NCBI GenBank assembly: GCA_036268995.1
Contig: DATATB010000089.1
Span: 1-23,587, forward strand
From: DATATB01 sp036268995
Lineage (GTDB): Bacteria; Planctomycetota; Planctomycetia; Pirellulales; PNKZ01
Length of the DNA stretch: 23,587 nt
Direction: 5' to 3'
How positions within the stretch are numbered: the first letter of the stretch is position 1; every line of letters begins with the position of its first letter. Positions 15,280 to 22,840 of this stretch are shown here, in pieces. The notes below the pieces were generated by a model. It worked only from the letters and a program-made list of their open reading frames with translations. It did not search any database and was not told where the DNA came from. The translations under genes and the position numbers were made by a program.

Positions 15280-16371
15280 GTGAAAACCTCGCCGCACATC
15301 GTCCACGTGCAACTCGGCCCGCGCAGCTATCCGATCGAAATCGGCACGGGCAACTTGGGCCGTTCGGGCGGGATGATGCTCGAGCGGCAACCGGTCACGC
15401 ACGCCGTGATCATCACCGACATGAACGTGTCGGAAACGCACGCGGCCTCCGTGGCTCGCAGCCTGGATGCCGAAAACATCGCGGTCGATCTGCTGGTGAT
15501 CGAGCCGGGCGAGGCGAGCAAAAGCGTGGACACGGCCGATCAACTCTGGCAAAAGCTGCTCGATCTGCGCACGGATCGCCGCTCGTGGATCGTCGCCGTC
15601 GGCGGCGGCGTGATTGGCGACTTGGCCGGCTTTGTCGCGGCCACGTTCACCCGCGGGCTGAGCTTTCTGCAAGTGCCCACCACGCTGCTGGCCCAGGTTG
15701 ACAGCTCGGTCGGAGGCAAAGTCGGCGTGAATCTGCCGGGCGCGAAGAACATGGTCGGCGCCTTCTGGCAGCCGCGGGCCGTGCTGATCGATACGGCCGT
15801 GCTCGCCACGTTGCCGGAACGCGAATATCGCTCAGGCCTGGCCGAAGTCGTGAAATACGGCGTGATCCTGGATGCCGAGTTCTTTGGATTTCTCGAACAG
15901 CGGACCGATGCACTGCTGAACAAGGACTCGCGGGTGCTTGAATCGGTCGTCGAGCGCTGCTGCCAGCTCAAGGCCGACGTCGTGGCCGAGGACGAATGCG
16001 ACCTGTCCGGTCGGCGGGCGGTCCTGAATTACGGACACACGTTTTGCCACGCATTGGAAACGCTCACCGGCTACTCGCAGCTTTTGCACGGCGAGGGCGT
16101 GGCCATCGGCATGCAATGCGCCGCGCGGTTGGCCCAGCGGCTAGGCCGCGTCGACGGCGGCTTCACCACCCGGCAGCGTGACTTGCTCGTGCGGCTCGGG
16201 TTGCCGGTGGAAGTGCCCAAGCTGGACCACCAGGCCATCGTCGATTGCATGGCGCGCGACAAGAAGGTGGAGCACGGCCGGCTGCATTTTGTATTGCCCA
16301 GCCGCCTGGGCCACGTCGGCCTGGTCAGCGGCATCGATCCGAGCGACGTGCTCGCGGCCTTGCAGGATTGA
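15280..16371 (+). CDS. aroB: 3-dehydroquinate synthase
   Basis: A 363-residue shikimate-pathway enzyme that converts DAHP to 3-dehydroquinate using NAD+ and a divalent metal. The NAD-binding GGGVIGDLAGF starts at residue 108 and the family signature PTTLLAQVDSSVGGKVGVN follows. The three metal ligands are E189 (in GLAEVVKYG), H253 (in NYGHTFCHALE) and H270 (in HGEGVAIGM). The GTG at 15280 is the only start between the repeat and the first conserved strand (VHVQLGPRSYPIEIG); a ribosome-binding site is not obvious, with only a GGGG about 13 bases upstream. dprA follows after 17 bp in the same direction, so the two probably share a transcript. Confidence 0.96.
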   Translation: MKTSPHIVHVQLGPRSYPIEIGTGNLGRSGGMMLERQPVTHAVIITDMNVSETHAASVARSLDAENIAVDLLVIEPGEASKSVDTADQLWQKLLDLRTDRRSWIVAVGGGVIGDLAGFVAATFTRGLSFLQVPTTLLAQVDSSVGGKVGVNLPGAKNMVGAFWQPRAVLIDTAVLATLPEREYRSGLAEVVKYGVILDAEFFGFLEQRTDALLNKDSRVLESVVERCCQLKADVVAEDECDLSGRRAVLNYGHTFCHALETLTGYSQLLHGEGVAIGMQCAARLAQRLGRVDGGFTTRQRDLLVRLGLPVEVPKLDHQAIVDCMARDKKVEHGRLHFVLPSRLGHVGLVSGIDPSDVLAALQD

Positions 16372-16388
16372 ACACCCGGGGCGCAGCG

Positions 16389-17525
16389 ATGAGCGAGCCG
16401 GCCGAAACACTCGAACCGCTGGAAACGCCCGCACGGCTCGCGGCCTTGCGGCTGGCGATGATTACCGGCGTGGGGCCGCGGATTCGGCAAGTGCTGCTCG
16501 AGCATTTTGGCAATGCCGAAGCCGTCCTGAACGCGGCGCCTAGCGAGCTGCGCGCGGTGCCCGGCGTGGGGCCGAAGCTCAGCTCTGCCATTGCCCGCTC
16601 GGCCACGGAAATCGACGTGGCGGCCGAGCTCGCGCTCTGCCGGCAACACAAAATCACGTTGCTCGCGGCTGGCGAAGCAGATTACCCGGCCGCGCTGGCC
16701 GAAATTCCCGATCCGCCAGGCGTGCTGTATGTGCGCGGCGCGCTCGAGCCGCGTGATGGGCTGGCCGTGGCGATCGTCGGTTCGCGGCATGCCACACAGT
16801 ATGGATTGGCCCAAGCCGAGCGGCTGGCCTCGTCGCTGGCCCGCGCTGGGCTGACAATTGTCAGCGGTCTGGCGCGCGGCGTCGATGCGGCGGCGCATCG
16901 CGGCGCGCTGGCTGCCGGCGGACGAACACTGGCCGTGCTGGGCAGCGGCGTCTTGAACATTTATCCGCCCGAGCATGAACGTCTGGCCGCCGAAGTCGCC
17001 GCCGGCGGCGCACTGATCAGCGAAAACTCGCTGCACGCCGAGCCTTTCAGCGGTTCGTTTCCGCAACGCAATCGGCTGATCAGCGGGCTGTCGCTGGGGA
17101 TCATTGTCGTCGAAGCCTCGACGCACAGCGGGGCGTTGATTACCGCGCGTCATGCCCTGGAGCAGGGCCGCGAAGTGTTTGCCGTGCCCGGCCGCGTGGA
17201 CAACCGCATGTCGCATGGCTGTCACCGGCTGCTGCGCGACGGCGCTCGGCTGGTGGAATCGGCCGACGACGTGCTCGACGAATTGGGCCCGCCGGTGACG
17301 CGCGTGCCGCTTCCCTCGGGCGAAGTCGTGCATCATCCGGCCGAGCTATCGCTCAATGACCTGGAACGCCAGGTGCTGGCCGCGATCGGCAGTTCGACCG
17401 CCAGCATCGACCAGGTTGTCAGCGCCAGCGGATTGCCCACGCCGCAGGTGCTTTCGACGCTCAGCGTGCTGGAAATGCGCCGGCTCGTGCGCCGCCTCAG
17501 CGGCAACCTGGTCACGCGACCGTGA
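16389..17525 (+). CDS. dprA: DNA-processing protein DprA (Smf)
   Basis: A 378-residue protein that in other bacteria loads RecA on incoming single-stranded DNA during transformation. It has an N-terminal helix-hairpin-helix region (ITGVGPRIRQVLLEHF and VPGVGPKLSSAIA, residues 20-70). The Rossmann-like core carries GSRHATQYG at 131-139, then SGLARGVDAAAHRGAL, GSGVLNIYPPEH, FPQRNRLISGLS and STHSGALITA. A C-terminal winged-helix segment (NDLERQVLAAIGSSTASIDQVVSASGLPTPQVLSTLSVLEMRRLV) completes the full-length form. GGGG lies 8-9 bases before the ATG. It follows aroB closely and converges on the M48 protease gene with 17 bp between stops. No other competence gene is in the window. Confidence 0.96.
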   Translation: MSEPAETLEPLETPARLAALRLAMITGVGPRIRQVLLEHFGNAEAVLNAAPSELRAVPGVGPKLSSAIARSATEIDVAAELALCRQHKITLLAAGEADYPAALAEIPDPPGVLYVRGALEPRDGLAVAIVGSRHATQYGLAQAERLASSLARAGLTIVSGLARGVDAAAHRGALAAGGRTLAVLGSGVLNIYPPEHERLAAEVAAGGALISENSLHAEPFSGSFPQRNRLISGLSLGIIVVEASTHSGALITARHALEQGREVFAVPGRVDNRMSHGCHRLLRDGARLVESADDVLDELGPPVTRVPLPSGEVVHHPAELSLNDLERQVLAAIGSSTASIDQVVSASGLPTPQVLSTLSVLEMRRLVRRLSGNLVTRP

Positions 17526-17542
17526 GCGGCAGCGACGGATTC

Positions 17543-18727
17543 TCACTCATCGGCCAGGGCCAGCCGCTCGGCGATCGGCGGATGGCTGTGAAAGAGAAAT
17601 GTGGCGAGGCGGTTGGGGTTCGGATCGTCCTTGTTCAGCCGCGCCAACTTGCGAAATGCCGAGCGATACGCGTCGCGCAATTGCGTGCGCTGTAGGGCGT
17701 AGCGGTCGCATTGCCGCTCGAAATAGCGGCTCAGGATGTTTTGCAGCGGCAGCACCAGCATGCCGAAGGCGCCAAACACGAGCATTACCATCGGCAACGC
17801 GTACACGGGCAATTGACTGGGATCGTAGCTAGAGCCGATCCAGGCCGCCAAGGCCCGATCGCTGAGCCAGAAGCCCAGCAGGCTGATGACAAAGCCGGCG
17901 GCAATCAGCTTGGGAATATGCCGATACACGTGGTGCCCTACTTCGTGAGCAAACACGACTTCGATCTCATCGGCCGAAAAATGCTCGAGTAGCGTATCGC
18001 CCAACAGTACGCGGCGTGTGCGGCCCAGGCCGGCCAGCATGGCGTTGGCCTTGGCGGTTTCGGCGCTGAGCACCAGCCGATAGATGCCCTGGATCGAAAG
18101 GCCGGTACCGGCCACCAGGTGTTTGAACCGCTCGTCCAGCGCGGCATCCGCTAGCGGCTCGACACGATAGAACAAGGGCAGGATCACCACTGGCGCCAAC
18201 TGCCCCAGGACCACGCTGACAACAAAAAAGGCCACGGCCGATACGATCCACCAGGCCGAGCCCGTCGACCAGATCAGCCAGAACAAGCCGAGCACCACTA
18301 CAGCGCCCAACAGCAGCGCGAGCACGGCTTCTTTCGCCTCGCGTCCGAGCCAGCGCAAAAAACTCTGCCGGCTCAGCCCGAAGCGATGTTCGAGCACAAA
18401 GCCGCTGTAGAACTCTAGCGGCCAGGAGCATAGGGCCATCGCCAGCGTCATGATGCCGAAAAAGGCCAACAGCCGCAGCGTGGCACACGGCAACCGCTCG
18501 GCCAGCCAGGTATCCAGCGGAACGGCCAACACCAGTGCGAAGATGGTGACCGCAGCCAAATCGATCGCCTTCTCGACCAGGCTGGCGGCCAGCTTTTGCT
18601 GCCCGTAGCGCTTGGCCTCGGCCAGTTGGTCGGGCGTCATGGCTTCGGCCGGCGCCGGCTGAGATTGGCCGGCAGCCGAATCGTCGGCCGTAATCGGGTC
18701 GTGGGCCATACCCGAATCGTCTTGCAA
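17543..18727 (-). CDS. Membrane M48 metalloprotease, Ste24/CAAX-protease-like
   Basis: A 394-residue polytopic zinc endopeptidase. The HEVGH zinc motif is at residues 261-265 and the third ligand glutamate lies in SRYFERQCDRYAL. Several hydrophobic helices flank these (around 60-80, 86-105, 130-160, 165-190, 275-295 and 315-340), as in Ste24 and HtpX-related proteases. The start is taken as TTG at 18727 because GAGGAGGGAG sits just before it with ideal spacing. The ATG at 18709 has no ribosome-binding site, and the ATGs at 18763 and 18751 lie at the edge of an interspersed repeat. Its likely role is membrane protein quality control; the peptide substrate is unknown. Confidence 0.92.
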   Translation of the reverse strand: MQDDSGMAHDPITADDSAAGQSQPAPAEAMTPDQLAEAKRYGQQKLAASLVEKAIDLAAVTIFALVLAVPLDTWLAERLPCATLRLLAFFGIMTLAMALCSWPLEFYSGFVLEHRFGLSRQSFLRWLGREAKEAVLALLLGAVVVLGLFWLIWSTGSAWWIVSAVAFFVVSVVLGQLAPVVILPLFYRVEPLADAALDERFKHLVAGTGLSIQGIYRLVLSAETAKANAMLAGLGRTRRVLLGDTLLEHFSADEIEVVFAHEVGHHVYRHIPKLIAAGFVISLLGFWLSDRALAAWIGSSYDPSQLPVYALPMVMLVFGAFGMLVLPLQNILSRYFERQCDRYALQRTQLRDAYRSAFRKLARLNKDDPNPNRLATFLFHSHPPIAERLALADE

Positions 18728-18757
18728 GATGACTCCCTCCTCGGAACGCATTGGGGA

Positions 18758-18784
18758 AACCACGGATCACACGAATAACACGGA
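18758..18784. repeat. Interspersed CCACGGATCACACGAATAAC-type repeat
   Basis: A run of CACGGA/CACGAA/CACGGA units, a motif I recall as a frequent intergenic repeat (complement of CCGTGTTATCCGTGTAATCC-like text) in several environmental phyla. It abuts the 5' end of the protease gene and explains the in-frame codons upstream of its TTG start. Copy number cannot be tested within the window. Confidence 0.5.
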
Positions 18785-19463
18785 GTTAAGCGTGCCGCCC
18801 CTTTTATAGCAGCCATCCAACTGCGGGCGCCGCAGGTCTGGCCAGATTGATGAAGGCTCCGCGTACGTCTCAAATCTGTGGCGCTCTGTCATCATAATGA
18901 TTAAGCCAACCTCGACCCTAGATTGGCGTCAGGGCCGGTGCTGGCCGGGATCATGGGCGCCGGCTCAATGGGGCCTTCCTCCTCTGGCAAGCAACCCACC
19001 TTAGCGGCCGCTTTTCGCGTCCGCTTTGCAGGCAGAATGCCACGTCCCCAATGTGGTTGTAAATCACTTGCTGGCTTGGCTTTCTGCCAGCGGTTGCAGG
19101 CCCGTCATTGCTGCCAAGGACTACAATGGTGACAGCCCCGGAATTGGAAGGAATTGCAGACCGGCTGCCGGTTATTACCAACCTGCCGAACGTGCGGCCG
19201 GCGAGCTTATCGCCAAGCTCGCACAGTGTTTAAATGGCCCTCCTGGCCTTACGAATCGTTAATGGCATGCCAAATGCTTTATAGGGGGCCGAGGACTGCG
19301 GCTGGCAGCCGACTGCCAAAACTTGTGAGCGGCAGACCTTCAGTTGGGAACTGGAACACGGGGAAGCAGGTCTAATTGTGCGGTAAGAGGGTGGCACCGC
19401 TGAGGATTTCGGTCACTTTTGCTGAAATTCCGGCGAACTCTCCCCGCCACGAGGTCCGTAGCA
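18785..19463. other. Gene-poor stretch of about 680 bp between the protease and ECF sigma genes
   Basis: No convincing family is recognisable here on either strand and the base composition is less GC-biased than in the genes. One small open frame at 19126-19233 (35 residues, beginning MVTAPELEGIADRLPVITNL) has AAGGA 5 bases before its ATG, but its short length makes it doubtful. Small hairpins occur, for example GGCTGGCAGCC near 19302-19312. The stretch should hold the promoter of the downstream sigma operon and possibly a leader RNA or decayed gene; I can identify neither. Confidence 0.5.
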
Positions 19464-20120
19464 ATGATTAGTAACAGTGTGATGGTGAACAAGCAGTCGA
19501 CCCCCGCTTGGGTCGACCAGAGCGACGAAGAGCTGCTGTTGGCCTATCGCGACCACCAGGACCGGCAGGCGTTTGCCGTGCTGGTGCATCGCTACGAGCG
19601 CGAGCTGTTCAGCTACTTGCGTCGCTACCTGGGCAATGCGGCGATGGCGGAAGATGCTTTCCAGGCGACCTTTTTGCAGGTACACCTGAAGGCAAAGCAA
19701 TTCGAGCCGGGACGCAAAGTGCGGCCGTGGCTCTATACGATCGCCACCAATCAGGCGATCGACGCACAGCGAAGAAACAAAAGGCATCGGATGGTCAGCC
19801 TCGACCGGCGGGCCACGCAAGACGCCGAGGACTTGGGTAGCCTGCTCGACTTGCTCACCAGCAAGGAGACCAGCCCCACGTCCGGAATCGAGAGTGAAGA
19901 GCGGAGCCAATGGATTCATCAAGCCGTGGCCGAGCTGCCTGAGAGCCTGCGAACGGCATTGACCTTGATCTACTATCAAGGTCTGAAGTATCGAGAGGCC
20001 GCCGACGCGCTGGGTTTGCCGGTGGGGACCGTCAAGAGCCGACTGCACACCGCCATCCTGAAGCTGACCGAAGCCTGGGACGACGCCCAAAAATCCCATG
20101 AACGACCGTCCAATGCGTGA
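19464..20120 (+). CDS. ECF-type RNA polymerase sigma factor
   Basis: A 218-residue sigma factor. Region 2 is AFAVLVHRYERELFSYLRRYLGNAAMAEDAFQATFLQVHLKAKQF...VRPWLYTIATNQAIDAQRR. Region 4 is LPESLRTALTLIYYQGLKYREAADALGLPVGTVKSRLHTAILKL. The wording is typical of planctomycete ECF groups. GAGG lies 9 bases before the ATG at 19464; an open frame extends back to 19419 but only from a TTG. The downstream membrane protein gene starts 23 bases before this stop in another frame, so the pair is translationally coupled, as expected for a sigma/anti-sigma pair. Confidence 0.94.
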   Translation: MISNSVMVNKQSTPAWVDQSDEELLLAYRDHQDRQAFAVLVHRYERELFSYLRRYLGNAAMAEDAFQATFLQVHLKAKQFEPGRKVRPWLYTIATNQAIDAQRRNKRHRMVSLDRRATQDAEDLGSLLDLLTSKETSPTSGIESEERSQWIHQAVAELPESLRTALTLIYYQGLKYREAADALGLPVGTVKSRLHTAILKLTEAWDDAQKSHERPSNA

Positions 20121-21072
20121 ACAATTGCTCGGCTACTTGTTAGGGGCACTCGAGCCAGCCGAGCAGCAAGCCATCGAAGCCCGACTACTCGCGGATCCAG
20201 AACTCCGCGAGCAGTTCGAGCTGCTACAAGCCCGGCTCTTGCCGCTGGCCGAAGCGGAAGAAGAGTCCGAGCCGGTGCCGCCACAAGGGCTGGCCGGCCG
20301 TACTTGCCGCTACGTGATGGACCGCCTGGGGCCGAGCGTCTCGCAGTTCGGCGGGTCGTGTACCTGGCGAGTGCAAGATTTGGCCGTGGCCGCCGGTTGC
20401 GTGTGCCTGGCGGCAATGCTGTTTTTTCCGGCCGTGGTCAGCAGCCGCAATCGGGTCCAAGTCCGTGGCTGCCAGGCGAACCTGATGAATCTGGGCCGTG
20501 GCCTGGCCGAATACAGCAGCCTGCACGACGGCTACTTCCCGCGCGTGCCGGCCGCCGGCCCGCTGTCGGCCGCCGGAGTTTACGCGCCGGCACTGCACGA
20601 CGCGGGATTGATCTCCTCGAGCGACGTCGTTTGCCCCGGGTCTGAGCTGGCCCGCTCGGGATCCTTCCACATTCCAACGGTGGCGGCGCTGCGTGCCAGC
20701 CAAGGTGCCGAACTGCGACGCATGAAAGCCGCGATGGGCGGCAGCTATGGCTATGGGATGGGTTATATCGAAGACGGTCATTATCATGCGCTGCGCAATC
20801 GGGCTCGAGCGACGTATGCCTTGATGGCCGACTCGCCCGAAGCGCACGGCACGGGCGGTTGCAGCGGCGGCGCGTGCGGCACCAAAGGGCATAACGTGCT
20901 GTTCGAGGATGGCCATGTGAGCCTGCTCACCACCTGCCGCCTGGCCGAGTTGGGCGACCATATCTTTCGCAATGCCCTGGGACTGGTCGGGGCAGGCGTC
21001 GACAAAAACGACGCCGTGATCGGTGCCAGCGATGCCACGCCCGCCGGCGTGAACCCGGCCCTGGGCCAATAA
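20098..21072 (+). CDS. Membrane anti-sigma-like protein with a pseudopilin/DUF1559-like C-terminal part
   Basis: A 324-residue protein overlapping the ECF sigma gene. Residues 6-55 (MREQLLGYLLGALEPAEQQAIEARL...) are a helical acidic segment like anti-sigma N-termini in planctomycetes, without the HxxxCxxC zinc motif. A single transmembrane helix (about 94-113) is followed by SSRNRVQVRGCQANLMNLGRGLAEYSSLHDGYFPR. With the helix this closely follows the pattern of DUF1559 pseudopilin-like proteins (AALLLPAVQ..R..RR.QC.NNLKQIGLA..NY....G.FP). The end has GHNVLFEDGHVSLL at 264-277, like the H-X9-DG motif of the same family. The prepilin peptidase site is absent. The C-terminal part should be extracytoplasmic and may sense a signal. 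The fold match is by eye. Confidence 0.75.
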   Translation: MNDRPMREQLLGYLLGALEPAEQQAIEARLLADPELREQFELLQARLLPLAEAEEESEPVPPQGLAGRTCRYVMDRLGPSVSQFGGSCTWRVQDLAVAAGCVCLAAMLFFPAVVSSRNRVQVRGCQANLMNLGRGLAEYSSLHDGYFPRVPAAGPLSAAGVYAPALHDAGLISSSDVVCPGSELARSGSFHIPTVAALRASQGAELRRMKAAMGGSYGYGMGYIEDGHYHALRNRARATYALMADSPEAHGTGGCSGGACGTKGHNVLFEDGHVSLLTTCRLAELGDHIFRNALGLVGAGVDKNDAVIGASDATPAGVNPALGQ

Positions 21073-21234
21073 AGCCGCAAGCCCGGTCAAATTCCCCAGC
21101 CGTGGCCTGTTCTTCTGGCCTTTTTCGCGCACAACTTCGTCTGGCCCCACGCGCGTGATCACCGTTACAATCGCCGCCCCGGCCGGATTGGCTGGCGGGG
21201 ACTGTGATTTCGCTTTTGCGCGAGGCGCTCGGAC

Positions 21235-22653
21235 GTGCGCTTGGGTCGATCCTGGGGACTTCTGGCGTTGGGTGCGCTGGCACTTGCCGCGCGGCTGGCA
21301 TGCATTGCCGTCGTCGGCGACGCCACCAGCGGCCCGGTAACGTACGAGCATGGCGAGATCGCTGCCAACCTGCTGGCCGGCCGCGGGTTCAGCTGCCGAT
21401 TTCTGGGTGCCGAAGGCCCAACGTCGCAGCAAGCCCCGCTGTATCCGCTCTTGCTGGCCGGCTGTTACTGGCTGCTGGGCCAAGGGCACCTAGCCATCCT
21501 CGCCATCCAACTGGGGCAGGCGTTGCTGGGCAGCGCCACGGCCCTGCTCACCGCCAGTCTTGCCTGGTCGCTGGTGCCCGCAAAGCGTTCAGTCGGCTGG
21601 CTGGCCGGAGCGGTGGTGGCCCTGTACCCGCCACATGTTTACATGGTGACGCACGTGCAGGTCGTGACCCTGGCGACCTTCTTGCTGACCGCGGCGCTCG
21701 CGCTGGCCGCTCGAGCCCAGTCGGCACGCACCTGGCGGGGCGCCGCATTCGCGGGTCTCACTGCCGGGCTGCTGCTGCTCGTGGATCCGATCCTCGCGTT
21801 GGCTCTGCCTTGGCTCGCCGCGCTGCGCTGGATGGCCGGTGGCAACTCGCTGCCGGCAGGCCGCCGGCTGGTGCAAACCGCCGTAATGGCCGGCGTGGCC
21901 GTGGGCGTCGTCGCGCCCTGGATCGTCCGCAATTATTGGGTGCACGCCGAACTGGTGTTTGTCAAATCGACTTTCGGCTACGCCTTCTGGCAAGGAAATA
22001 ATCCGCAGAGCTGGGGCACCGACAAGGTTCCGCAGCCGGCCGCCAGGCAGTTGCTCGCGGCGGCCGAGGGCGCCAGCCTGGCCGAGATGAACCGCAGCCT
22101 GTGGGCCGCACGGCACAAGACGCTGTACATCGACGACGTGGTGCTCACGCCGGCCGATTATCGACAACTGGCGGCGGTCAGCGAGCCGCGGCGATCGGCC
22201 ATGCTCGGCCGCCGGGCGTGGCAGTTCGTCCGCACTCAGCCGGCTGCCTATGCCCGACTGTGCTGGAACCGCTTGCGTTATTTCCTACTGCTGGACGAAA
22301 CGAATCCTAAGACCAGCCATCCGCTCTATCGCTGGTCGAGCATCGCTTGGCTGGCCCTGACCGTGATCGGTGGGCTGTCGGCCGGCAGATTGTGGAAACG
22401 GCTCTGGCCGTTGGCCGGCGTGTTTGGCTCGCTGCTGGTGTTCCACACGTTGACGATCACGAGCAGCCGCTTTCGCATGCCGCTGGAGCCGTTATCGCTG
22501 GTTTGGGCGGCAGCCGGATTGCTGTCGCTGGCCGGGCTTGCGAGGCTGGCACTCGCGTTCATTGGCGCGCATAAGCCCCTCATCCTCACCGGTTCTGGGC
22601 GCATCCATCATGCCGCCCTCGCCGAGCCTGGCCGTAGCGCCGCGCCAGGTTGA
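21235..22653 (+). CDS. Polytopic membrane glycosyltransferase-like protein (GT39/ArnT type)
   Basis: A 472-residue protein with about ten hydrophobic helices. The first extracytoplasmic loop contains TYEHGEIAANLLAGRGFSC and TSQQAPLYPLLLAGCYWLLG, matching the early loop of lipid-linked sugar transferases (dolichyl-P-mannose mannosyltransferase-like, PMT_2). An acidic residue in that loop (E38 or E41) may be catalytic. The middle WIVRNYWVHAELVFVKSTFGYAFWQGNNP is also usual for bacterial members. The GTG start is preceded by GAGG at 9 bases. The last ~25 residues are a non-hydrophobic tail. It likely adds a sugar from a polyprenyl carrier to a protein or lipid on the outer face of the membrane. 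The gap 21073-21234 has a TTACAAT sequence that could be a -10 box. Confidence 0.82.
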   Translation: MRLGRSWGLLALGALALAARLACIAVVGDATSGPVTYEHGEIAANLLAGRGFSCRFLGAEGPTSQQAPLYPLLLAGCYWLLGQGHLAILAIQLGQALLGSATALLTASLAWSLVPAKRSVGWLAGAVVALYPPHVYMVTHVQVVTLATFLLTAALALAARAQSARTWRGAAFAGLTAGLLLLVDPILALALPWLAALRWMAGGNSLPAGRRLVQTAVMAGVAVGVVAPWIVRNYWVHAELVFVKSTFGYAFWQGNNPQSWGTDKVPQPAARQLLAAAEGASLAEMNRSLWAARHKTLYIDDVVLTPADYRQLAAVSEPRRSAMLGRRAWQFVRTQPAAYARLCWNRLRYFLLLDETNPKTSHPLYRWSSIAWLALTVIGGLSAGRLWKRLWPLAGVFGSLLVFHTLTITSSRFRMPLEPLSLVWAAAGLLSLAGLARLALAFIGAHKPLILTGSGRIHHAALAEPGRSAAPG

Positions 22654-22840
22654 GATTCGGCATCTCTTTATGGGACGACGTGGTGGTTTCGCCACGCTCG
22701 CGCTGCTGATTTCAGACCGGCTTAGCAGTCGGCATCACATTTCGGAACCACAATCGCAGCCGCAGGTTGCGCAATGCTGCCGGCTGCCATCAAGCAGATC
22801 GCGCCGCGGGCGGCACCTGCTTTGCGAAGTGCTATCGGTC

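Noticed and set aside
18785..19463. tRNA, 6S RNA, RNase P or tmRNA gene in the gene-poor stretch
   Set aside because: No cloverleaf, T-loop GTTCGA-type sequence or other familiar RNA signature could be found by eye.
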